From NCBI RefSeq assembly GCF_001905595.1, contig NZ_LIXI01000001.1, positions 372,001-436,000 of the forward strand: a DNA stretch of 64,000 nt, given 5' to 3'. Position numbers and translations under genes: made by a program. The DNA comes from Streptomyces sp. CB00316. GTDB taxonomy: Bacteria; Actinomycetota; Actinomycetes; Streptomycetales; Streptomycetaceae. Below the pieces are notes generated by a model. It did not search any database. It saw only the letters and a program-made list of their open reading frames with translations, and was not told the DNA's origin. Positions 26,677-34,908 of the stretch are shown in pieces. Position 1 is the first letter of the stretch. Each line of letters opens with the position of its first letter.

Positions 26677-29586
26677 TCACACCCACGTCCGGGGGCGGAA
26701 ACGGTTGGCCCGCTCCACCAGTTCGATCCTTTCGTCGCCCCGCTGCGCGAGCCGGGCGAGCATGCGGTACGAGCGTTCCAGGCCCAACCGCAGGCCCGTC
26801 TCGTCCAGTTCGGCGTCGAGCAGCCTCCGGGTGCCCGGAGATGCGGTCGCCGATCCGCCCGGCGGGGCACCGGGACTACCGGAGAGTACCCAGTCCAGGG
26901 CCTTGCCCAGTACCTCGGTCGTCAACTGCTCGCGCCGCACCGGGTCCAGGCCGAACCCGGTCAGCGCCGCCACCTGGACGGCGGCGGCCGTCAGGTCGGT
27001 CAGCAGGGGCTCGGCGGGGTCCCGCTCACGCAGCCGGGCGCGGACGGCGGCGACCCGGGCCGCGGTGTAGTGGATCGACGCCTCCGGCACCGACTCCAGG
27101 GTGCGCGCCGCCCCCGCCCGCTCCCCGGCGGCGATCTGCACCCGGGCCAGACCGAACGCGGCGCTCACGAAGCTCGGATCGGTCGCCCACACCAGGCGGT
27201 AGTACTCGGCGGCGTTGTCCAGCTGGCCCAGCACCTCCGCGCAGATCCCCAGCGCCAGCTTGGGCGCGGGCTCCCCGGGGAACGCGTCGTACACCGCGTC
27301 GAAGGAGAGCGCCGCGACCTCGTGGTCACCGGTCACCAGGGAGGTGATGCCCCGGTACCAGACGACCCGCCAGTCGTCCGGGTGCCGGGCCTCCAGGGCG
27401 GTCAGCGCGGCGGCCGCGGAGTCCGGTTCGCGCATCTCCAGCTGGGCCCGCAGCTCCCGCAGCCGGGTCTCCAGCGAGGCCGCGGGCACCGTCTTCAGGG
27501 CCGCGATCAGCTCGGCGGGGGCGGAAGCCATCAGGCCGGCCAGGAATCCGGCGTTCGGGTCGTTCGCGTCGACCCGGGGGACCGGCAGTGCCAGGGAGGT
27601 GGCCCGCGCGTCGAACGGGGCGAGCCGGACACTCCCGACGGTCACCCCGAAGGGGCCGTACGGGCCGGTCGGACCGGGCTGCGCGGCGGCGGCGGGCGAG
27701 GCCTCCCGCGGCGCCGGAACGGGGGCGTGCCCGTACGTATGGGTGTGCGCCGGCGCGGGGACAGGCGCCGGGGGCGCGTACGCCGCCGCCGGGCCGCCAC
27801 CCTGCGGGCCGGTGTGCGAACCGGTGCCGGCACCGCCCTGCTGGCCACCCCGGACATGGGTCGCCGCCGTCGTCAGCGGAGCCGCCCCCGCGGCGGGCCA
27901 CGCGGCTCCGGCGCCCGGACCGGCGGGCTGCGCCCCCACCGGCAGCGCGCCCGCCACCGCCGATGTCACGGCCCCCGGAGCCACCGGCATCGCACCGCCC
28001 TGGCCCGGTACGTCCCCACCCCGCGCCGGAATGCCCGGCAGCGGACCCGTACCGCCCTTCCGGCGCCCGAAACGGCCCCCGCGCCCCGAGGCTGTCGCCC
28101 GGGCGCCCAGCCGTGACACTGCGTCCACCTGCTCGGCGAACAACTCCGTGTCCGTCACCCGCAGTTCCGTACCGAACAGCGTCGACAGCGCCGGCCTCGG
28201 CCGCCCCGTCTGGAGCGCCACGACCTCGCGCAGCACCCCCGTCAGCTGTTCGGCCATCTCGGAGGCGGAGGCGAACCGCCGGCCCGGGTCCGGGTCGGTC
28301 GCCCGGACCAGCAGCCGGTAGAAGGACTCGTAGGTGCGGAGGACGTCGATGTTCTCCGGGTCCGGCAGCGAGTCCACGAAGACGTTCGTGTATCCCTGGA
28401 AGTCGAACGTGAGGACCGCCAGCGTCCGCGCCACCGTGTACAGGTCGGAGGCGACCGACGGGCCGACCTCGGCGACCTCGGGGGCCTGGTAGCCGACGGT
28501 GCCGTAGATGGCGGACTCGTCGTCGTCCATCCGGCGCACCGCGCCCATGTCGATCAGCTTGAGCTGGTCCTCGGTCTGGATCGCGTTGTCGACCTTGAAG
28601 TCGCAGTAGAGCAGGTTCCGGCTGTGCAGATGGCCGAGCGCCTCCAGCGCCTCGATCCCGTACGCGCAGGCCTGTTCGACCGGGAGCGGGTCGCGCTTCC
28701 CGGCCGGGGTGCGGCGCTGGTTGGCGATCTCCTTGAGCGCCTTGCCGCCGACGTACTCCATGACGATGTACCCGTCGAGCGAACCGGTCCGCTGGTCCAG
28801 GTGCTCCACGAAGTTGTAGATCCGCACGATGTTGGCGTGCTCGATCTCGGCCAGGAAGCGGCGCTCGGAGATGGCCGCGGCCATCGCGTCCTGGTCGCCG
28901 GTGTCCAGCAGGCCCTTGAGGACCACCCAGCGGTCCGATACGGCCCGGTCCACCGCGAGGTAGACCCAGCCGAGCCCGCCGTGCGCCAGGCAGCCCACGA
29001 CCTCGTACTGACCGTGCACGATGTCGCCGCCGGTCAGCTTCGGCACGAAGGAGTAGGGGTGGCCGCACTTGGTGCAGAACCCCTCGGTGCGGCCCGGTCG
29101 CTCTCCGCGCGCACGGCCCACCGGGGCCCCGCAGTCCGAGCGGGAGCAGAACCGCTTGCGCTCGGGCACCTCCGGGTTCTCCATCACCGCCGCGCGCGGG
29201 TCGGGCCGGGGCACGTCCGGGACCTGCACCAGGCCGACGCCGAGCCGGCCCCGGGTGGAGGAGGCGGCCGACGAGCCCGAGGAGCGCACCGAGACCGAAC
29301 GGGAGGCGGAGGAGCCGGAGAGCGAGCGGGAGAGCCGCCCCGACACCGAGCGCCGCGAGGTCGACGAACGCGACGAGGAGCGCGCGGAGGCCCGGGAGCC
29401 GGAGCGCTGCGAGGAGCTGTCGCGGTTGCTCGCCCGGCCGCCGCCGGCGATCCCGGTGGGCGGTGAGGAGACCATGCCCGTCGGCGAGACGACCGGGGCC
29501 AGACCGCAGGTGTCGCAGTACAGCTCACCGCCGCCCACGTCCTCGTAGGCGCCCTCGCACGCCGGGCGCTGGCACTGCGTGCTCAT
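26677..29586 (-). CDS. pknG: PknG-type serine/threonine protein kinase
   Basis: A 969-residue soluble kinase, longer than mycobacterial PknG (750). It starts with an extra zinc ribbon (CQRPAC...YCDTCG, ~5-28) and an Arg/Ser-rich stretch at 53-112. The rubredoxin-like part uses Cys147/Cys152 and Cys171/Cys174. The kinase domain (~190-450) has GCLAHGGLGWVYLA, Lys224 in VVLKGLL, catalytic Asp329 in YCDFKVDN (PknG proteins have no HRD) and Asp346 in DMGAVRR. A TPR-rich C-terminus (~640-960) ends with RFRPRTWV. In mycobacteria PknG controls 2-oxoglutarate dehydrogenase through FHA protein GarA. Start ATG 29586 overlaps the upstream gene by 4 bases. Confidence 0.93.
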   Translation of the reverse strand: MSTQCQRPACEGAYEDVGGGELYCDTCGLAPVVSPTGMVSSPPTGIAGGGRASNRDSSSQRSGSRASARSSSRSSTSRRSVSGRLSRSLSGSSASRSVSVRSSGSSAASSTRGRLGVGLVQVPDVPRPDPRAAVMENPEVPERKRFCSRSDCGAPVGRARGERPGRTEGFCTKCGHPYSFVPKLTGGDIVHGQYEVVGCLAHGGLGWVYLAVDRAVSDRWVVLKGLLDTGDQDAMAAAISERRFLAEIEHANIVRIYNFVEHLDQRTGSLDGYIVMEYVGGKALKEIANQRRTPAGKRDPLPVEQACAYGIEALEALGHLHSRNLLYCDFKVDNAIQTEDQLKLIDMGAVRRMDDDESAIYGTVGYQAPEVAEVGPSVASDLYTVARTLAVLTFDFQGYTNVFVDSLPDPENIDVLRTYESFYRLLVRATDPDPGRRFASASEMAEQLTGVLREVVALQTGRPRPALSTLFGTELRVTDTELFAEQVDAVSRLGARATASGRGGRFGRRKGGTGPLPGIPARGGDVPGQGGAMPVAPGAVTSAVAGALPVGAQPAGPGAGAAWPAAGAAPLTTAATHVRGGQQGGAGTGSHTGPQGGGPAAAYAPPAPVPAPAHTHTYGHAPVPAPREASPAAAAQPGPTGPYGPFGVTVGSVRLAPFDARATSLALPVPRVDANDPNAGFLAGLMASAPAELIAALKTVPAASLETRLRELRAQLEMREPDSAAAALTALEARHPDDWRVVWYRGITSLVTGDHEVAALSFDAVYDAFPGEPAPKLALGICAEVLGQLDNAAEYYRLVWATDPSFVSAAFGLARVQIAAGERAGAARTLESVPEASIHYTAARVAAVRARLRERDPAEPLLTDLTAAAVQVAALTGFGLDPVRREQLTTEVLGKALDWVLSGSPGAPPGGSATASPGTRRLLDAELDETGLRLGLERSYRMLARLAQRGDERIELVERANRFRPRTWV

Positions 29587-30947
29587 CGTGTCTCCCCCTG
29601 GTCGCCCCGCCGGTCCTCGGGCCCCTGGGACCCGCCCGGTCCTACGGACCGTTGCGGTGTCAGCAGCTCGGCCACCGCCTGCTGGTAGCGCAGCACGTTC
29701 TGCTCGGCGACCCGCAGATCGCACGGGGCGCTCCACAGCATCCGGCGTGCCGCGTCGTACCGCTCGATCAGCAGCGGGTCCTCCGCCAGACCGTGGCGGG
29801 CCACCTTCGCCTTGTACGCGTCGAGCCGGCCGCGCAGCTCGGCGCGGACCGCCAGCGGGGCCGTCACCGAGGTCAGCGACTCCCGGGCGCGCAGCAGCTC
29901 CTCCTCGGCCTCCTGCTCCAGCGACTCCAGGAGCGGGGAGAGCCGGTTCCACTGGGCGCGCCTGCGGTATTCGGCGGCGATGTCCAGCCGTTCCTGAAGG
30001 GCGGTCGCCGGTCCGCTGACGGCGGGCACCTCCGACGCGGCGATCTTGGCCAGCACCTCGCCGCGCGCCGCCCGCGCCTCGGTCAGTGTGCGGTCGGCCC
30101 GCGAGAGCAGGTCCCGCAGCCGCATCAGCCGCGCCTCGGCGTCCTGCCGCACCGCGAGCACCGCCTCGATCTCCCGCCGTACGTCCTCCAGGGCGCGGGC
30201 CGCCCGGTCGTAGCGCGAGGTGTCCGGGCGTCCGCCGCCCGGCGCGGCGCTGCCGGGCCCCGGCAGCCAGAACGCCAGCGGGTCGGAGATCACCTGCACG
30301 CGCAGCGTGGTGAGCTCCTCGGTGATCTCCTCCAGGTCGTCCCCGGCCGGATGCTCACCGGGCCGCACCCCGACCGAGTGGGCCAGCGAACGGGTGCGGT
30401 GCAGCTCGGCGGCGAGCAGGTCGATCCGGGCGGGCAGGGCCGACCAGACGGAGTCCGAGGCGACGACCATGTCCAGCGACCTGGCGTACAGCTCGTTCAT
30501 CCGGGCGACCAGCTCCTGAAGCGAGAACCGCTCCGACAGCCGGGCAGGACCCGTCACCGAGGAGGGCGGCACCGCACCGGAGTTGGCCACGGTGACCGCG
30601 TCGCCACGCAGCAGCTCGGTCAGGGCGGCCAGATCCTCCCGGTTCGGATAGCGGCGGCGTGCCCGTATGTCCCTGGCCTCTTCCAGCGCACCCGCGTAGG
30701 CGTCGAAGTACCCCCAGAGCAGCGTGATCGACTGCTCGGTCGTGGCCCAGCGCTCCCGGGTGATGCCGGTCAGCTCGGCGCCCTCCAGGAGGCGGCGGCC
30801 CGCATGGTCCTGCAGCGCGAGGAGCGAGGTCTCGATGGCCTCGTGCTCCGCGCCGAGCCGGGCCAGCGCACGGTCCGCCTCTTCCCGGTCCATGGCCGGG
30901 CCGGGGGGCCTCCCCGCGAAGCTGGGGAAGGATCCCGCGACGCCCAT
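29583..30947 (-). CDS. Helical protein of the pknG cluster, unknown function
   Basis: A 454-residue, almost wholly helical protein without signal peptide or membrane segment. Arg- and Glu-rich coiled stretches occur throughout (RRYPNREDLAALTELL, YDRAARALEDVRREIEAVL, EQEAEEELLRARESL). I do not recognise a family. It lies between the glnH-like gene and pknG and overlaps pknG by ATGA, so it is very likely co-translated with the kinase. A scaffold or adaptor role is possible but inferred from position alone. ATG 30947 follows GGAGAGGTGATCG. Confidence 0.82.
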   Translation of the reverse strand: MGVAGSFPSFAGRPPGPAMDREEADRALARLGAEHEAIETSLLALQDHAGRRLLEGAELTGITRERWATTEQSITLLWGYFDAYAGALEEARDIRARRRYPNREDLAALTELLRGDAVTVANSGAVPPSSVTGPARLSERFSLQELVARMNELYARSLDMVVASDSVWSALPARIDLLAAELHRTRSLAHSVGVRPGEHPAGDDLEEITEELTTLRVQVISDPLAFWLPGPGSAAPGGGRPDTSRYDRAARALEDVRREIEAVLAVRQDAEARLMRLRDLLSRADRTLTEARAARGEVLAKIAASEVPAVSGPATALQERLDIAAEYRRRAQWNRLSPLLESLEQEAEEELLRARESLTSVTAPLAVRAELRGRLDAYKAKVARHGLAEDPLLIERYDAARRMLWSAPCDLRVAEQNVLRYQQAVAELLTPQRSVGPGGSQGPEDRRGDQGETR

Positions 30948-31004
30948 CGATCACCTCTCCGCTCTCGCCGCCGGGCCGGTGGGCCCGGACGGGGTTAGTT
31001 GCTC

Positions 31005-31061
31005 CGGTACGTACGCGTCCACTCCGGATCCAACACGTGTCCGCTTCGGTACGTACGTGTT
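31005..31061. repeat. Direct repeat and dyad before the helical-protein gene
   Basis: CGGTACGTACG occurs at 31005-31015 and 31047-31057. Overlapping the second copy, AACACGT (31032-31038) pairs with ACGTGTT (31055-31061). The element sits in the 128-base gap between the glnH-like gene and the helical-protein gene, the largest gap in the cluster. It may be an internal promoter/operator or an attenuator. Confidence 0.45.
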
Positions 31062-31075
31062 CCGGCGAGCCGGGT

Positions 31076-32125
31076 TCACCCGCCGCGGTACTTCGGGGCC
31101 GGCGGCGCCGTGATGCCGGGCAGACCGGCGGCCAGCCACTTGCGGTACGACACCATCCAGGCGCTGTCCTTCCCGCCCGCGCGATAGTCCACCAGGACCT
31201 TGTTGACCCGGGCCACCAGATCGTCGGCACCCTTCTTCGCCGCCACGCCGTAGAACTCGGTGGTGAACGGTCCCGCGCCCTTGAGGGCCACCGCCGGGTC
31301 CTGCGCCGCCTGCCCGGCGCCGAGGGCGTTGTCCGTGAGGACGGCGTCGACCTCGCCGAGTTGGAGCCGCACCAGGCAGTCCAGCTGGTTGGGGACGGTC
31401 AGCCGGTCCGGGTCCCGCTCGGTGCCGTCGAACTCGTCCCTGAACACCGCCCCGAACGACTCCTTCTCCAGCGCCTCGTGCGCGGTGGTGCCCTCGCCGG
31501 AGCAGACCCGCTTGCCCTTCAGCGAATCGTCGTACCCCGTGATGGGGGAGTCCTTGGGGGCCAGGATCTGCTGCCCGGTCCGGAAGTAGGCGGTGGAGAA
31601 GGAGACCTGCTCCAGCCGCTTGCAGTTGATGGTCATCGTCCGCACGATGACGTCGACCCGGTCCCTCTCCAGGGCGGCGATGCGCTGGTTGGTGGGGATG
31701 GCCCGGAAGATCACCGCGTCCGGGTCGCCGAGGATGTCCTTGGCCAGCGCCCGCACGAGGTCGATGTCGAACCCTTCGAGCTCGCCGCTGTACGGATTGC
31801 GGTAGCCCCAGCGGTAGCTGTTCTGGTCCACGCCCGCGACCAGCTTGCCGCGCGCTTTGATCTTCGCGATGCCCGGCCCGTCCGCCGACGAGGGAGGCAG
31901 GCTCGCCTCGGGGTCGGTGCACACCTCGGCCCGCACCGGGACGGTCGTCGTCGCCCCGCTGCCCAGGGTGTCCGCCCCGGCGGTCCGCCCACCGTGCCGG
32001 GAGAGCGGCAGCAGGGTGAGCGCGGCGGTGATCACGCACGCGACCGCCATCGCCGTCACGCCGCCCCAGCCGCGCAGCTTGCCCCGTGGGGTGCGGCGCC
32101 GTGCCCACGTCCTCGCCCTGGCCAT
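31076..32125 (-). CDS. glnH: GlnH-like amino-acid (Glu/Asp) binding protein
   Basis: A 349-residue family-3 solute-binding protein. An Arg-rich cytoplasmic start is followed by a membrane segment (AMAVACVITAALTLLPL, ~25-45); no canonical lipobox is seen, so it is probably membrane-tethered. The binding domain begins KIKARGKLVAGVDQNSYRWGYR and contains the family motif GELEGFDIDLVRALA and NCKRLEQVSFSTAYF. No transporter permease or ATPase is beside it; instead it sits between a GlnX-like sensor gene and pknG, as in mycobacteria, where GlnH senses Asp/Glu. ATG 32125 follows GAGAGGGG and lies 11 bases after the glnX stop. Confidence 0.88.
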   Translation of the reverse strand: MARARTWARRRTPRGKLRGWGGVTAMAVACVITAALTLLPLSRHGGRTAGADTLGSGATTTVPVRAEVCTDPEASLPPSSADGPGIAKIKARGKLVAGVDQNSYRWGYRNPYSGELEGFDIDLVRALAKDILGDPDAVIFRAIPTNQRIAALERDRVDVIVRTMTINCKRLEQVSFSTAYFRTGQQILAPKDSPITGYDDSLKGKRVCSGEGTTAHEALEKESFGAVFRDEFDGTERDPDRLTVPNQLDCLVRLQLGEVDAVLTDNALGAGQAAQDPAVALKGAGPFTTEFYGVAAKKGADDLVARVNKVLVDYRAGGKDSAWMVSYRKWLAAGLPGITAPPAPKYRGG

Positions 32126-32136
32126 CGCTGCCCCTC

Positions 32137-33525
32137 TCACCGGTACTCCGAGAGCCTGCGGTTGATCCCGAGGATCGCGGCGACCGCCCCCAGCACCGCC
32201 AGCGCGGCAGCTCCTGTCGGCAGGCCGCGCAGCGCCCCGCGCCCGTCCTTGGCCGCCGCGGTGAACTCGCCCTGCTCATGGGCGAGCGCCGTCCGCAGCG
32301 CGGTGTCCACCTGCTGGAAGGACTGCCCCGTGGAGTCCTTCGCCCCGATGATCTGCTTCAGAGCGCCGTCGTAGTCGCCCTGGTCGTCCGTGGCGCGCGC
32401 CTTGCGGTGGCGGTCCTGCCATTCGGTGACGCTCTTGGCGGCGTTGGCCACCGGGGCGCTGCCGCTCTCGTCGTCCGCGAGCCGCTCGGCCATCTCCAGC
32501 TGCGACCGAAGGGCCTTCATCCCCGTGGTGTAGTCCGTCTCGTACTGGTCGGCCGAACCGTCGGCGGTCAGTACGGCGCCGCGCGCCACCAGCGTGAGGT
32601 TCTCGTTGGCGCGCGCCTTCAGGGAGTTGATCCGCGCGTTGTTGAGAACGTCCAGGGACTCCTGACCGTGCGTCATCGCGGACCGCAGCTCCGTGCGGGC
32701 CACCGTGTGCCCGACCGCCAGCCAGAGCAGCACCACCGAGGCGGAGGCCGTGGCCACCAGCAACCCGTGGTTGAACACCCGGTTGGTGCGGCGGTAGTTG
32801 CGGCGCTGCATCCACACCAGCGCGCCCAGCACGACGAGGCCGACGGCGAGCGACAGGAAGGGCCACTGCCGGGCGTCGGAGGAGTCCCGGTCGAGCCGGC
32901 CCGTCTCCGCCGCGTACAGCCGCTCGGCCGCCGGCAGCAGCTCGTTGGTCATCTTCTGGTTGGCGTACCGGAGATAGGCGCCGCCCAGCGGCAGCCCCTG
33001 CCGGTTGTTGGCGCGGGCCCGCTCGATCAGACCGGTGTAGACGGGCAGCAGCTCGCTGAGGGTGGTGATCTCCTGCCAGGAGCTGGTCGAGGAGTCGGTG
33101 TTCGCCGATGCCTTCACCAGCAGCCGGGCCGCTTCCTCGATGTCCTTGCGGTACTGGTCCTGTACGGCCTTCGGCTCCTGTGCCCCCGCGAGGAAGCCGC
33201 TGGCCGCCATCGTGTCCGCGTCGGCGAGCGAGCGGTAGATGTTCGCCGCGTCCGCGCTGAGCGGCTGGCTGCGCCCCACCACGTCGTCGGCGGCCGAGGC
33301 CCGGTGCGAGATCTCCAGGGCGGTCACCGCCCCGAAAGCCACGACCAGCAGCGCCAGCACGGCCCCGATGATCTGGAGGCGGCCGGGCTCGGTCGTCGCC
33401 ACGGCACGCAGCCGACGGCTCTGCACGGCCCAGGAGCTCGGTCGCTGAGCGGGCAGGCCGATGGGCGCGGGCGCCTGCTCCGGCGCGCGCTGCGTCTGCG
33501 GGCCGCCCTGCGGCAGCTGTGTCAC
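32137..33525 (-). CDS. glnX: GlnX-like transmembrane sensor
   Basis: A 462-residue membrane protein with four helices: LQIIGAVLALLVVAFGAVTAL (~50-70), FLSLAVGLVVLGALVWM, VVLLWLAVGHTVA and a C-terminal LPTGAAALAVLGAVAAILG. Two extracellular helical sensor domains lie between helices 1-2 and 3-4. This is the layout of mycobacterial GlnX, which with GlnH relays external amino-acid levels to PknG. It is the first gene of the cluster. The GTG at 33525 follows GGGGGAGG and gives a proline- and glutamine-rich cytoplasmic start. Gene order glnX-glnH-(helical)-pknG supports the assignment. Confidence 0.85.
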   Translation of the reverse strand: MTQLPQGGPQTQRAPEQAPAPIGLPAQRPSSWAVQSRRLRAVATTEPGRLQIIGAVLALLVVAFGAVTALEISHRASAADDVVGRSQPLSADAANIYRSLADADTMAASGFLAGAQEPKAVQDQYRKDIEEAARLLVKASANTDSSTSSWQEITTLSELLPVYTGLIERARANNRQGLPLGGAYLRYANQKMTNELLPAAERLYAAETGRLDRDSSDARQWPFLSLAVGLVVLGALVWMQRRNYRRTNRVFNHGLLVATASASVVLLWLAVGHTVARTELRSAMTHGQESLDVLNNARINSLKARANENLTLVARGAVLTADGSADQYETDYTTGMKALRSQLEMAERLADDESGSAPVANAAKSVTEWQDRHRKARATDDQGDYDGALKQIIGAKDSTGQSFQQVDTALRTALAHEQGEFTAAAKDGRGALRGLPTGAAALAVLGAVAAILGINRRLSEYR

Positions 33526-33939
33526 TCGACCTCCCCCTCGGTCACTGACGGTGCCCGGACCCCGGCCGATCGGAGGCCGACGCCCGGCCAGAAGTATGGC
33601 CGCGGGGACCGACCCGCACATCAAGAACGCCTGGATCCCGCACCGGACAACGCATTCGATCAGGGCGGACGCGGCCGATCAAGGAGATCGGCGCAACGTG
33701 CCCCGAAACATCCCCATAAGCGAACCGGCAGCCTCGCCGGCCTCTTCGCACCGCCTCCGGATCCGCCCCGAGCCTCCCCCGACCGCCCAGCCATCCCCGT
33801 GCGTTGCGGACTCCCCATCAGGTACACGAGCGGGGCGCCCGATCGGTTCCCTGCCCCTCCCGCGTTCCCCCGAACGAGGGAGGGGGCCCCACCGCGTCGA
33901 ACGCGACGGGACGCCCCTCGTTCCGGTCCTCCCAGGAGA
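33526..33939. other. Intergenic region upstream of the glnX cluster
   Basis: These 414 bases contain no supported gene. They carry the promoter of the glnX-pknG cluster at the left and a terminator hairpin of the csn operon at 33872-33923. An imperfectly palindromic AT-richer patch (AACGCATTCGATCAGG, ~33649-33664) is a possible promoter site, without a clear consensus match. Confidence 0.5.
33872..33923 (-). terminator. Terminator hairpin of the csn operon
   Basis: GAACGAGGG (33872-33880) pairs with CCCTCGTTC (33915-33923); the 34-base loop can form a further short stem (CGTCG/CGACG). It begins 16 bases after the csnK stop. Confidence 0.6.
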
Positions 33940-34908
33940 TCAGGCGTACTGCGCCCGCAGCCGCCGGTGGACCTCCGGCGCCGCCCCCGTGACGTCCAGC
34001 CCCAGCAGCGCCGCCCCCAGCACCGGCGGCTCGGACACCACCCGCACCACGGCCTTCGGGGCGCGGGCCGCGAGCAGTTCGGTGATCCGGTCGTTCAGCT
34101 GCGGATGGCGCGCGGCCAGCACGCTGCCGCCCAGCAGCACCGGAGCCTCCTCCTCCAGCAGCCCGAGGCGGGTCAGCGCCACCGACGCCATCGCCACCAC
34201 CTCCTGCGCCAGCCGCTCCACCAGCGCGGCCGCCACCGGGTCCCCGGCCACGGCGGTGGCGAACAGCACCGGCGTCAGCTCGTGGCGCCGGGTCAGGGGG
34301 ATCGTGCCCCGGTGCAGCGCCTCGATCAGGGCGTACATCGAGTCGAGCCCGAAGTGCCCCGGCAGCGCACGGGCCAGCTCGGTCGGCTTACCCCGTCCGT
34401 CCTCGGCGCGCGCGGCGAACCACAACGCCTCCTCCGCGAGCCCCGCACCGCCGCCCCAGTCACCGGATATCCGGCCGATCGCGGGGAAGCGGGCCGTCCG
34501 CCCGTCCGGCACCATGCCCACGCAGTTGATCCCGGCCCCGCAGACCACCGCGACGCCCCGGGGCTCGTCCACGCCCGCGCGCAGGATCGCGAAGGTGTCG
34601 TTGCGCACCTGGACCGACGCTCCCCAGCCACGCGTCTCCAGGGCCTCGGCCAGCTCGGCCTCCTCGACCGGCAGGTCGGCGTTGGCGAGACAGGCGGATA
34701 TGTGGCCGACGGAGCCGACGGGTCCGGGCAGCGCCGCGAAGGCCTCGTCCAGTGCGCCGGCCAACACGTCGAGCGCCGCCTCCACTCCCACCAGCGGCGG
34801 CTGGAACCCCCCGCCCCGGGCCGTCGAGAGAACCGTTCCGTCTTCACCGATCAACGCCACATCGGTCTTGCTGTTGCCCGCGTCGACGGCGACGACCGAG
34901 ACGTTCAC
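33940..34908 (-). CDS. csnK: BadF/BadG-type sugar kinase of the csn operon
   Basis: A 322-residue ASKHA-fold kinase. VVAVDAGNSKTDVALI is the phosphate-1 loop, VAVVCGAGINCVG the phosphate-2 loop, IGRISGDWGGGAGL the conserved GDWGSG-type motif of the N-acetylglucosamine kinase/BadF family, and VLLGGSVLAA the adenosine motif. In the csn operon it should phosphorylate glucosamine or its oligomers after uptake. GTG 34908 overlaps the glycosidase stop as GTGA, which I prefer to the GTG two codons upstream. It is the last gene of the operon. Confidence 0.88.
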   Translation of the reverse strand: MNVSVVAVDAGNSKTDVALIGEDGTVLSTARGGGFQPPLVGVEAALDVLAGALDEAFAALPGPVGSVGHISACLANADLPVEEAELAEALETRGWGASVQVRNDTFAILRAGVDEPRGVAVVCGAGINCVGMVPDGRTARFPAIGRISGDWGGGAGLAEEALWFAARAEDGRGKPTELARALPGHFGLDSMYALIEALHRGTIPLTRRHELTPVLFATAVAGDPVAAALVERLAQEVVAMASVALTRLGLLEEEAPVLLGGSVLAARHPQLNDRITELLAARAPKAVVRVVSEPPVLGAALLGLDVTGAAPEVHRRLRAQYA

